Positions 1 to 7,649 of a DNA stretch of 64,000 nt are shown here, one piece after another. The stretch is from positions 3,906,001 to 3,970,000 of the forward strand of contig NZ_OZ156465.1 of assembly GCF_964212655.1 (NCBI RefSeq). The letters run 5' to 3'. The translations under genes were made by a program, and so were the position numbers. Source of the stretch: Candidatus Thiodiazotropha sp. LNASS1. GTDB taxonomy: Bacteria; Pseudomonadota; Gammaproteobacteria; Chromatiales; Chromatiaceae. Below the pieces are notes generated by a model. The model was not told the DNA's origin and ran no database searches. It saw only the letters and a list, made by a program, of their open reading frames with translations. Each line of letters starts with the position of its first letter. Position 1 is the stretch's first letter.

Positions 1-370
1 AGGCCTCTTCCCAGGAAACGGCTTCGAATTTGCCGTTCTTGTCATACTTGCCGTTGGTCTTGCGCAACAGCGGTTTGGTCAGCCGATCCTCACCATAGAG
101 GATCTTCGGCAGAAAGTAGCCCTTGATACAGTTGAGGCCCTTGTTGACCGGTGCGTCAGGATCGCCCTGACTGGCCACGACTTTACCGTCTTTTACACCC
201 ATCAGTACGCTGCAGCCGGTACCGCAGTAACGGCAGGCAGCCTTGTCCCAACGAATGCCGTCGTCTGCATCGGCAGCAACGGTTTGGCTGACCGGTAGGG
301 TAACACCAGCCACGGAGGCTGCTGCGGCCACTGCATTACTCTTAATAAAATCTCTTCTAGTTAATTTCAC
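1..370 (-). CDS. napA: Periplasmic nitrate reductase catalytic subunit NapA (N-terminal part; runs off the window)
   Basis: NapA reduces nitrate to nitrite in the periplasm with a Mo-bisMGD cofactor and one 4Fe-4S cluster. About 123 N-terminal codons lie in the window. A twin-arginine signal is visible (RRDFIKSNA, Arg5-Arg6), followed by a hydrophobic Ala-rich stretch and the cluster ligands Cys46, Cys49, Cys53 and Cys81. I chose the GTG at 370 because GGAGG lies just upstream and because the upstream ATG runs straight into a stop. The start overlaps the end of napD by 14 bp, so the two are translationally coupled. The Tat signal and Cys pattern are seen directly; the Mo-binding part is outside the window. 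Confidence 0.95.
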   Translation of the reverse strand, partial: MKLTRRDFIKSNAVAAAASVAGVTLPVSQTVAADADDGIRWDKAACRYCGTGCSVLMGVKDGKVVASQGDPDAPVNKGLNCIKGYFLPKILYGEDRLTKPLLRKTNGKYDKNGKFEAVSWEEA

Positions 371-626
371 GGTTCATTTCCTCCATCGACTCTTCACCGC
401 CAAAGTGATAAATCAAAACAGTGTTCACGACGCCTTTCACGTCACGAAGGGCATTCATGGTGTCTGACACGGGTGACATCGACTCACCCTCGTCCTCAAT
501 AGTGACAATCAATTTGTCTTCCTCGGTTCCTCCATGGACCTCGACTCCCTGGAACCCTTGCAGGCGTTGGCACACCTCGGCTCCCTGGGTCGGTTTGGTA
601 TGGACGATCAAGCTGCATATATTCAT
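357..626 (-). CDS. napD: NapD, chaperone for NapA maturation
   Basis: Small cytoplasmic protein of 89 residues. NapD family members bind the Tat signal peptide of NapA and hold back export until the cofactor is inserted. The N-terminus ([12 protein letters not shown]) and the central [16 protein letters not shown] region look like the family, and the length is normal. It sits between napF (4 bp overlap at ATGA) and napA (14 bp overlap), so napF-napD-napA form one translationally coupled minus-strand unit. Confidence 0.93.
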   Translation of the reverse strand: MNICSLIVHTKPTQGAEVCQRLQGFQGVEVHGGTEEDKLIVTIEDEGESMSPVSDTMNALRDVKGVVNTVLIYHFGGEESMEEMNREIN

Positions 627-1174
627 GGATTGAGCATCTCCTCACGGACTTTTGTTGATACCGCGTGGTCATTTGAAATGGGGGTAATTGTTATTGATTT
701 ACTCGGACAAACTGCGACGCAGGCCCCGCAGCCGGTACAGATTGAGAGATCGGGTTGCGGCTGTGAGCGGCCACCCGTCTGAAGCTGAAACCGAATTGCA
801 CGTTCCTCGCAGATGTCGCCGCAGCTTCTGCAGACAACGCCATTGAGGGAGAGGCACGACTGTTCGATTTCGATCTCAAGCAACCAGGGTGGAGTGGATA
901 AATCGTCGGGGAATTCCAAAGCCTTGGGTTGGCACACCTTTACGCAGTCGCCGCAAAATGTGCAATGACCCCGTGTGAAGTCAATCACAGGGAAGCCGCC
1001 TGACCCGTTGATGATAATTGCGGGTTGGCATGCCTTGATGCACTCATCGCAACGGTTGCAGAGTTCCAGGAAGCTGGAATCCCCAATCGACCAGGGTGGA
1101 TGTATGCCTCTGTGGCGACTGTTGACGTCGCCACGGAGGAACTGAACTCTGTCTATGGATATATCCACAATCAT
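623..1174 (-). CDS. napF: NapF, ferredoxin-type protein of the nap operon
   Basis: Iron-sulfur protein of 183 residues with several Cys clusters: CNRCDECIKACQP, CTFCGDCVKVCQP, a C-x2-C-type segment near CRSCGDIC, and a C-terminal CTGCGACVAVCP. This is the multi-4Fe-4S pattern of NapF, a cytoplasmic protein thought to help load the iron-sulfur cluster of NapA. It is the first gene of the nap unit and overlaps napD by 4 bp. The 280-bp upstream gap carries an FNR box and two NarL-type palindromes, so it is the likely target of oxygen and nitrate control. Confidence 0.93.
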   Translation of the reverse strand: MIVDISIDRVQFLRGDVNSRHRGIHPPWSIGDSSFLELCNRCDECIKACQPAIIINGSGGFPVIDFTRGHCTFCGDCVKVCQPKALEFPDDLSTPPWLLEIEIEQSCLSLNGVVCRSCGDICEERAIRFQLQTGGRSQPQPDLSICTGCGACVAVCPSKSITITPISNDHAVSTKVREEMLNP

Positions 1175-1270
1175 GCCTCAATCGAGGTAGTCGAATCGGC
1201 GAAAGCTCACCGGATTAAGTGACAATTTCTCAATGAGCCTAAAGTGTTTCACCAGAGGGGTGCGACCGCT

Positions 1271-1284
1271 TTGACACGGATCAA
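1271..1284. promoter_or_regulatory. FNR/Anr box upstream of napF
   Basis: TTGACACGGATCAA matches the FNR consensus TTGATNNNNATCAA at 9 of 10 fixed positions. Its centre is 103 bp upstream of the napF start. The window encodes an FNR with the canonical recognition helix (22802-23560), so this is a plausible activating site. I did not find a convincing -10 hexamer at canonical spacing. Confidence 0.7.
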
Positions 1285-1330
1285 GGATTGAATGGAAAAG
1301 ATTAAGAATTTATTAATAGAATCAAGAAGT

Positions 1331-1346
1331 TACCAATATTTTGGTA
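1331..1346. promoter_or_regulatory. NarL/NarP-type 7-2-7 palindrome, site 1
   Basis: TACCAAT-AT-TTTGGTA is an inverted pair of NarL-like heptamers with the 2-bp spacing used by NarL/NarP dimers. The heptamers deviate somewhat from TACYYMT. It lies between narL and napF, 61 bp (centre to centre) upstream of the FNR box. Confidence 0.6.
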
Positions 1347-1354
1347 GTCCCTGT

Positions 1355-1370
1355 TACTACTATTTGGGTA
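1355..1370. promoter_or_regulatory. NarL/NarP-type 7-2-7 palindrome, site 2
   Basis: TACTACT-AT-TTGGGTA is a second 7-2-7 arrangement, 24 bp centre to centre from site 1. The right half reads TACCCAA on the minus strand, close to the preferred NarL heptamer. Confidence 0.55.
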
Positions 1371-1454
1371 GATTGTATATCGTATGAGGTAGAGAATCGG
1401 GTTGATGGAGGAAAATAATGACTTGAACGGATCGGTTGGAGGCAGTTGAAATGA

Positions 1455-2117
1455 TTAACGGCCAGCGGTGATTCCCTCTTTCAATGCCCACACGGCCGCT
1501 TCGGTTCGGGAGTGCAGGTTGAGCTTCTTGAGTAGATGCTTGACATGTACCTTGACCGTTCCTTCAGAGATATTCAGGACATTCGCAATTTGTTTGTTGC
1601 TCTGGCCCTGGGCTATGCATTGCAAAATCTCCTTCTCCCTGGCAGTCAGCGAGGTGATGGGATCCTTCACTTTGAGTTTGTCATCCTCCCTCAGTGCTTT
1701 CGCCAGTAATTGAGTCAGGTGGTCGCTGATCACCAGGGAGCCTTTCACCGCCTTACGGATCGATTTCAGGATATCCTCGGGTTCCATATCCTTCAGCAGA
1801 TAGCCGTCCGCACCCAGGCGTAAGGCGGTCAGAACATCCTCTTCATTATCGGACACGGTGAGCATAAGCACCCTGGAATCGATCTCCTGTTCTCTGATCG
1901 CCTTCAGGGTTTCGAGTCCGTTCATGCCCTTCATATTGATATCCAGCAGGATCAGGTCCGGATTGAACTGTTTCGCCACTACCAGTCCGTCCGGTCCGTT
2001 GGCGGCCTCACCCACCAACTCCAGGGTATCATCCATATCGATCAGATCGGATACACCCTTCCTGAACAGAGGATGATCATCGATAGTGAGTACGGTGTAG
2101 GATTGCTGTTCAGCCAT
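1455..2117 (-). CDS. narL: NarL-type nitrate/nitrite response regulator
   Basis: Two-component response regulator of 220 residues. The N-terminal receiver domain has the acidic pocket (TIDDHPLF) and the phosphoacceptor Asp in DLILLDINMKGMNG. The C-terminal LuxR/NarL HTH reads LTAREKEILQCIAQGQSN, followed by NKQIANVLNISEGTVKVH. It overlaps narX by 8 bp, so sensor and regulator are coupled. It lies directly upstream of napF in the same direction, and the gap contains palindromes matching NarL binding architecture. It most likely controls nap in response to nitrate. NarL versus NarP cannot be separated by sequence alone. Confidence 0.88.
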   Translation of the reverse strand: MAEQQSYTVLTIDDHPLFRKGVSDLIDMDDTLELVGEAANGPDGLVVAKQFNPDLILLDINMKGMNGLETLKAIREQEIDSRVLMLTVSDNEEDVLTALRLGADGYLLKDMEPEDILKSIRKAVKGSLVISDHLTQLLAKALREDDKLKVKDPITSLTAREKEILQCIAQGQSNKQIANVLNISEGTVKVHVKHLLKKLNLHSRTEAAVWALKEGITAGR

Positions 2118-4044
2118 GTTTTAACTGCTCGATTAACATCTTTTTGGATTCACTGTTGGAGGCGTCCGTAATATTGAAATTGAGATCTATGCGGGTGCCG
2201 CCACCTGCCGGTTCGTTGATGGTCAGTGTTCCGCCCAGCCACTCAGCACGCTCTTTCATGATAGGCAGTCCATAATGCTGCATCATATCACTTTCGTCAT
2301 TGATTCCGATGCCGTCATCCTCGATGCTGACATTGACCCGTCCCGTCTGATTGCACTCCAGCACCACCCTGGCCCGTCTTGCATTGGCATGGCGAATGAC
2401 GTTCGAGAGCGCCTCGCGGATGATCTGTATGATGTGAATCTCCGCATTGGGCGTGAATTGACAATTTCCGATATGGTTGGTGTATTCAATAACAATTCCT
2501 GATCTGTTTTCAAACTCCTCAACAGTCTCCCTGATCAGTTTGCCCAGGTCGGCGTCGGTCACCCGGAGTCTGAAGGTGGTCAACAGTTCCCGCAGTTGTC
2601 GATAGGCGCCGTTGAGCGCAGAACGCAAGGCCGCGCTAACCAATAAAATATCTTTTTTATCACGCTCATCGTTTATCGACTTTTCCAACTTGGCTACCTG
2701 GATCTTCAGGTAGGAGAGGGATTGGGCAATGGAGTCATGCAGCTCTCTTGCAATGACACTGCGTTCCTCCATTAATGAGAGCTTTCGACTCTGGGTCACT
2801 TGCTGTGCGACGTTGATTGCCAGGGCAATATGGCTGGCAACGGTCTCCAACAGGCGCTCCTGCCACTCCTCCAGCTGCGTGGTTACGGGAAATTCCACCA
2901 GCAATACGCCGTATTGCTGGGTCTTGTCCCTGATTGGTGTGGAAAACACATTGACAGGCGCATGGGTATCTGACTTGGCGATTTTGAAGGTATGTGATCT
3001 GCCCTCGCCGAGGCAGACCGCACACTGATTGTCCGGTTTTTCCTTTGAAAGGATATCGGTGTCTCGCGTGGAGGCATATCGATAGGCATGTTGATCACCG
3101 GGCTGACCGAGACAGATTGTGCCGTTATTCACGCCCAATAACGCCTCGATATCGTGTATCACCGCGATCAGTACATCTTCGCTCAACGTGGAGTCGCTCA
3201 ACCGCTTGGTCGCGGAATAGAGCAGTTCCAGTGTGCGATTGCTCTGTTCCAGATCATGGGTCTTTTTTCGTACCCGGTTTTCAAGATCCGCATAGATCAC
3301 GGAAAGATCCTCGGCCATTACATTAAACGCCTGACCCAGTTGACCCAGTTCGTCATCACTGAGATAGCGGCTACGTATGGAAAAGTCGCCGTGTCGTGCC
3401 GCATTGGCGCAGGCCAGCAGATCACGCAGCGGATTGAGTACCCGTGTCTTGGTCAGATAGAGGCTGATCAGCGCAACCAGAAACGTCAGGGTCAACAGTA
3501 TGATCTGGATGATTCTGAGTTGTTGATTTATCTCTTCGGCATCGAATTCGAGGGCCTCGACAAATCTGTGGATATCGTCGACGAAGTTGTCCACCAATGA
3601 CAGATAGTTACGCTGACTGATGTCGAGTTGGCGCCTTTCATTGTTCGATAGGGAAGTGGATGCGCTCAATTTCAGGTAATCTTCCAAATTGGGCAGCATC
3701 AGCTCCCGCCATTGGGATTCGACTTTTTCATAGCTTTCGGTGACTTTTTTATGGGGTCCCTTTGTCAGTACATCGTGGATTCGGTGACTGAACAGGCGCT
3801 GGTTATATTCAGTGACCAGCTCCCTGGTCCGGGTGGTGGCCAATTCGTCATGGAACTTCGTTCTATGCACCAGGCTGCTGGCGATACGATAGGATTGCAT
3901 GCGCAATGTACCGGCCTGATTGATGGCTGCGGCATAACCTTCGGCGGTTTCAGCAATGATCATCGAACTCACCATTCCCGATACCGCCAGGATGAAGAGG
4001 ATGGTGATAACCGTTCCGAATCGGAGTAGAAGAGAGTTTTTCAC
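2110..4044 (-). CDS. narX: NarX-type nitrate/nitrite sensor histidine kinase
   Basis: Membrane sensor kinase of 644 residues. It has an N-terminal TM segment (about 8-31), then a periplasmic domain that opens with the P-box-like segment AAAINQAGTLRMQSYRI (about 38-54), the nitrate-binding motif of NarX/NarQ. A second TM segment (about 180-197), a HAMP linker and a GAF-like region follow. The HisKA_3 dimerisation box ARELHDSIAQSLSYLK has the phospho-His near residue 436, and the HATPase domain shows REALSNVIRHANA and DDGIGI. The P-box makes nitrate the likely signal. Its partner is the overlapping narL. Confidence 0.9.
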   Translation of the reverse strand: MKNSLLLRFGTVITILFILAVSGMVSSMIIAETAEGYAAAINQAGTLRMQSYRIASSLVHRTKFHDELATTRTRELVTEYNQRLFSHRIHDVLTKGPHKKVTESYEKVESQWRELMLPNLEDYLKLSASTSLSNNERRQLDISQRNYLSLVDNFVDDIHRFVEALEFDAEEINQQLRIIQIILLTLTFLVALISLYLTKTRVLNPLRDLLACANAARHGDFSIRSRYLSDDELGQLGQAFNVMAEDLSVIYADLENRVRKKTHDLEQSNRTLELLYSATKRLSDSTLSEDVLIAVIHDIEALLGVNNGTICLGQPGDQHAYRYASTRDTDILSKEKPDNQCAVCLGEGRSHTFKIAKSDTHAPVNVFSTPIRDKTQQYGVLLVEFPVTTQLEEWQERLLETVASHIALAINVAQQVTQSRKLSLMEERSVIARELHDSIAQSLSYLKIQVAKLEKSINDERDKKDILLVSAALRSALNGAYRQLRELLTTFRLRVTDADLGKLIRETVEEFENRSGIVIEYTNHIGNCQFTPNAEIHIIQIIREALSNVIRHANARRARVVLECNQTGRVNVSIEDDGIGINDESDMMQHYGLPIMKERAEWLGGTLTINEPAGGGTRIDLNFNITDASNSESKKMLIEQLKHG

Positions 4045-4266
4045 AGTGGGATACTCTACTGATTAGTGTCTCAAGGTGACCGATGTTATCAGTGTGGGAT
4101 ACAGTCGTCAGCCACCATGCCATAATGGGAGCGGTCTTGGCCAAGGGTATGTCGGTCCACTCTGGTCCGGGAGTGGATAAGGGTCAGGGATAACGACTAT
4201 ATTTACCATTGATTGGTGTCACTCGTACGCCGCATCCCTAATGTTTCCGTCAATCAGGGGTTGAAT

Positions 4267-4638
4267 ATGTCGTCGGAGCAGTCAAATGAGAAACTGGACC
4301 GGATCGTCGCTCAGGCCCGTCGTGACAGGGAACAGCGGGAGAAGGGTTATCGGGAACAGGCGCTGAAGCTCTATCCATGGGTTTGCGGCCGTTGTGCGAG
4401 GGAGTTTACCCGGGAAAATCTCAGAGAGCTGACGGTACATCATCGCGATCATAACCACGATAACAATCCTCCGGACGGCAGCAATTGGGAATTGCTGTGT
4501 ATCTATTGTCATGATAATGAACATTCGCGCCACCTCGATGCGGATGCCGGGTACTCCTCTGCCGAAACAGCTGCGAATCGTGCCAGTACCTATCAGCCTT
4601 TCGGTGACTTGGCCGATCTGCTGAAAAAGAAAAAGTAA
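4267..4638 (+). CDS. yajD: HNH nuclease of the YajD family
   Basis: Small cytoplasmic protein of 123 residues. It contains the zinc-coordinating HNH core: CGRCAREF, then LTVHHRDHNHDNNPPDGS, then NWELLCIYCHDNEH. This is the YajD pattern, a widely conserved putative HNH endonuclease of unknown role. I chose the ATG at 4267 because AGGGG lies about 7 bases upstream and the family begins with this kind of charged helix. An in-frame TTG at 4213 would add 18 residues without a ribosome-binding site. It is a single gene between divergent narX and the repeat at 4684-4811. Confidence 0.85.
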   Translation: MSSEQSNEKLDRIVAQARRDREQREKGYREQALKLYPWVCGRCAREFTRENLRELTVHHRDHNHDNNPPDGSNWELLCIYCHDNEHSRHLDADAGYSSAETAANRASTYQPFGDLADLLKKKK

Positions 4639-4683
4639 TCTATTTGGTCGCCGGGTTAATAGGCACTGTCTGGGAAGAATAGC

Positions 4684-4811
4684 GCTTACTTAAACCAAGA
4701 ATCACCGTCATCCCGGCGTAGGCCGGGATCCAGAATGCTTGATGGTGACGGTTTTCCTGGATTCCGGCCTGCGCCGGAATGACGAAATCCTGCAATTCGT
4801 CTTAAGTAAGC
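4684..4811. repeat. Small nested inverted-repeat element (MITE/REP-like)
   Basis: The 128-bp segment is bounded by a perfect 10-bp inverted repeat, GCTTACTTAA and TTAAGTAAGC. Inside are two arms of about 26 bp built on the motif GGCGTAGGCCGGGATCCAG and its imperfect reverse complement, the common proteobacterial intergenic palindrome type. It has no coding capacity. It lies between two convergent genes. Confidence 0.75.
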
Positions 4812-4848
4812 CCCGTTCCGGTCTGGGAATGTTTTCGAGTGAGGTTAA

Positions 4849-6774
4849 TCAGAGCTGACGCGATACAGAGCGATCGCTCATTAAGGGGAGCGGTATATGT
4901 AGGGCTGAGCCGATCGCCCTCAGTAGTTCCAGCTCTTCAGTGGTGACCTGGGTGTCGGTAAGGATTGTTTCCATCAATGCGGTAATGAGCCGCTCCTTCT
5001 CCTTGTTCTTGAGGTCGTCGAGTTGATCCAGCGCCATATCCAGTGTTTTTACCCAATCGGTCGGCCGCTGCATGGGTAGATCTTCCAGCCCAATACTGTT
5101 GATGCCGTTTTCATAGCTGCGATGAATCAGCTCACTCTCTTTATGGCCATGATCGGCAAGGATAGCGATCACATCCCGAACCGCCTGAGCCTGGTCCGCC
5201 AGGGTTCGGTTACCGCCGGTGTGGCTTTGGGCGGGGTTGAGCGCATCCGTCAGGTGGAGACTGATCACCTTCGCAAGCAGAAACTCAAATACCTCTATCT
5301 TGCCATCGAGATGTACGATCTCGGTAACGGTGTCGAGCAGACGATGAATGAACTCGACCGGTCGACGTTTCAGGGCGGGGAAGGCGATCTCCAGCAGGGG
5401 AAGGCGCTGCTCAGGTTGGATCGGCATGGCGGATGTCATCAGGTATCGCACTTGTGTTTCACTCTCCGCTCCCAGTCTGCGGGCGATGGCAAAGAGCTGT
5501 TGGTCGCGTATTGACTCCTCCTTGTCGAGCAGAATGCAGAGTAAGAGCTCCGGTGCCCACTCGGTTGAACGGGCCGCCGAGACCAGACTCTCGGGCAGGG
5601 TGGCAGCAAGGGCCGCCGCAGCCATAATCTGCTCCCAGCCGGGTCGACCTATTCCCTCGATGATCGTACGCGGATCGAAGGGGGCGCGTTTCGCGCTGGC
5701 CGCCTGGGTTGCGGCAGCCTCCCGTTCCGCTTCTCTTCGTGAGCGTCGCAGCATGCGTTTGGCAATTTCACCCAGCTCCTGTTCCCGAAACCCAGGTTCG
5801 ATACGTTGAATGCGTCCTATGATGGGAGGATGGGTGGCAAATAGCGTGGCCCGCATTCCCTGTCCGAACAACATATGGGCAATCTCCTCACTGTCCCTGG
5901 TTAAAGAGGCGCCCTGGCTGTGCGCGGCAATCTTTTTCAGCGCGCCGGCGATACCTTGTGGGTTGCGGGTAAACTGCACTGCGGAGGCATCGGCCAGGTA
6001 CTCCCGCTGACGGGAGACGGCAGCCTTGATCCAGCGGGCGAAGAAGAGACCGATATAGCCGATGGCGGTGAGTGCTGCGGCAAACAGGATTATCGCACCA
6101 GCGTTATTGTTTTTTGAACTTGAGGAGAAGCGAGCGCCGGAGAGGATGCGCCGCCCGGCAATCGCCAGGATCATGATGCCGAACAGGGCGCCGATAAGCC
6201 GTATGTTAAGGCGCATGTCACCATTGAAGATATGACTGAATTCGTGGGCGATGACGCCCTGCAGCTCCTCGCGGTTCAAATTTTCGAGGGTGCCCCGGGT
6301 TACCGCCACCGCCGCGTCACTGGGTGAATAACCGGCGGCAAAGGCATTGATGCCGGATTCCTGCTCCATGATGTAGATCTCGGGCACCGGCACGCCGGAG
6401 GCGATGGCGATCTCTTCCACCACGTTGCGCAGACGCTGACGTAGCGGGTCTTTTGGATCGGCTTCTACCGGCACCCCTCCCATTTGGCGTGCCACAGCAC
6501 CGCCGCCATCCTTCAGGCTGGCGCTACGGAAGAGACTGGCCAGCCCGATCGCGGCGCCGGTTCCTCCGCTACCGAACAGCAAAATGGCGCTGTTGTCAGT
6601 AAGAAAGCCACTCAGGGTTTGGCTTGTTCCCGCCGTGTCACTGAGCACGTTGCCAAACAGCAGTAGCAACACCGCATCGATGGTGATGACAATGATTACG
6701 ACAGCAAGCAAAAACAGCAACACCAGGCGTCGTGTGTTGCGCTTGGCTTGGTCCTGATGTTCGAAGAAATTCAC
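4849..6774 (-). CDS. M48 family zinc metalloprotease, HtpX-like, with a long C-terminal extension
   Basis: Membrane protease of 641 residues. Two N-terminal TM segments lie at about 17-40 and 62-83. The zinc site HEFSH falls at residues 177-181 in AHEFSHIFNGDMRLN, with TM segments following (about 193-245). The distal Glu is probably in SRQREYLADASAVQ. HtpX itself is under 300 residues; here an extra roughly 300-residue helical domain follows, of unknown function. It sits just downstream of lemA in the same direction, a common M48-LemA pairing. The role is probably envelope or membrane protein quality control, inferred from the family. Confidence 0.88.
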   Translation of the reverse strand: MNFFEHQDQAKRNTRRLVLLFLLAVVIIVITIDAVLLLLFGNVLSDTAGTSQTLSGFLTDNSAILLFGSGGTGAAIGLASLFRSASLKDGGGAVARQMGGVPVEADPKDPLRQRLRNVVEEIAIASGVPVPEIYIMEQESGINAFAAGYSPSDAAVAVTRGTLENLNREELQGVIAHEFSHIFNGDMRLNIRLIGALFGIMILAIAGRRILSGARFSSSSKNNNAGAIILFAAALTAIGYIGLFFARWIKAAVSRQREYLADASAVQFTRNPQGIAGALKKIAAHSQGASLTRDSEEIAHMLFGQGMRATLFATHPPIIGRIQRIEPGFREQELGEIAKRMLRRSRREAEREAAATQAASAKRAPFDPRTIIEGIGRPGWEQIMAAAALAATLPESLVSAARSTEWAPELLLCILLDKEESIRDQQLFAIARRLGAESETQVRYLMTSAMPIQPEQRLPLLEIAFPALKRRPVEFIHRLLDTVTEIVHLDGKIEVFEFLLAKVISLHLTDALNPAQSHTGGNRTLADQAQAVRDVIAILADHGHKESELIHRSYENGINSIGLEDLPMQRPTDWVKTLDMALDQLDDLKNKEKERLITALMETILTDTQVTTEELELLRAIGSALHIPLPLMSDRSVSRQL

Positions 6775-6789
6775 GTTCCGTGATCCTAT

Positions 6790-6800
6790 CTAGGGCCTAG
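6790..6800. repeat. Short CTAGGGCCTAG footprint
   Basis: CTAGGGCCTAG followed by TAACAG resembles the left end (CTAGGGCCTGTTGACAC type) of the CTAG-bounded elements at 21674-21944 and 22650-22805. It lies between lemA and the M48 gene. The same 11-mer occurs in inverse orientation at 53220-53230. It may be a remnant of a lost element. Confidence 0.4.
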
Positions 6801-6830
6801 TAACAGATCGCCTCAATGAAAGACGAAATA

Positions 6831-7421
6831 TTAATTAAATGAGACCTTCGGTACCTCACGTTTGGCTTCATCCTCTATTTCCAATAGGGTTGCGGCCTGG
6901 AATCGGAACCAACCTGAGATCAGGTTGCTGGGAAAGGACTCCCGGTCGATGTTGTATTGCATCACAGCGTCATTGTAAGCCTGGCGGGCAAATGCGACCT
7001 TGTTTTCTGTGCTCACCAGTTCTTCAGAGAGTTGCATCATGTTTTCATTGGCCTTTAAATCGGGATAGGCCTCCGCCAAAGCGAAGAGCCGTCCCAGGGC
7101 GCCGCTCAGTCCCCTTTCCGCCTCTGCAAGTTGTTTCATTGCATCGGGATCGGAGGGGTCCTTGGCCGCTTGCTGCAAACCGCTCACCGCCCGGTTACGC
7201 GCCTCGATCACCGCCTCCAGGGTCTCTTTCTCGTGCTTCATATAACCCTTCGCCGTCTCCACCAGGTTTGGAATCAGGTCATGGCGTCTTGTCAGCTGCA
7301 CATCGATCTGAGCGAAGGCGTTTTGATAGCGGTTACGTCCGGTGATTAGCTTATTGTAGAGGCCAACACCGAATCCGATGAGGCCCAGAATGATTACCAG
7401 TAGCACGATCAGTGTTGTCAT
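6831..7421 (-). CDS. lemA: LemA family membrane protein
   Basis: Protein of 196 residues with one N-terminal TM segment (about 3-22, LIVLLVIILGLIGFGVGLY). The conserved LemA region follows: YNKLITGRNRYQNAFAQIDV, then QLTRRHDLIPNLVETAKGYM, and near the end ESFPSNLISGWFRF. LemA proteins form helical bundles at the membrane with an unknown biochemical role and are often paired with M48 proteases, as here (gap 56 bp). The length is typical for the family. Confidence 0.92.
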   Translation of the reverse strand: MTTLIVLLVIILGLIGFGVGLYNKLITGRNRYQNAFAQIDVQLTRRHDLIPNLVETAKGYMKHEKETLEAVIEARNRAVSGLQQAAKDPSDPDAMKQLAEAERGLSGALGRLFALAEAYPDLKANENMMQLSEELVSTENKVAFARQAYNDAVMQYNIDRESFPSNLISGWFRFQAATLLEIEDEAKREVPKVSFN

Positions 7422-7649
7422 TGTTTGTGGCCCTCCGGCAGAATTTGGCGATGGTGATGAGGTGGCTTAGATTCTATGCCCCAATGATTAGAATTTCAGC
7501 CGTCAACCGATTTACAAGAACAAAATGTCACCAGTTTTTACATATTAATACGGTATCAATATCTGGGAACCTCTTATTGTTTTGTGCTTTCATGGACTTG
7601 TGAGAATACCGCCTAAGTTAGCGGTGATCTATTAATTCTTACTCAGTCT

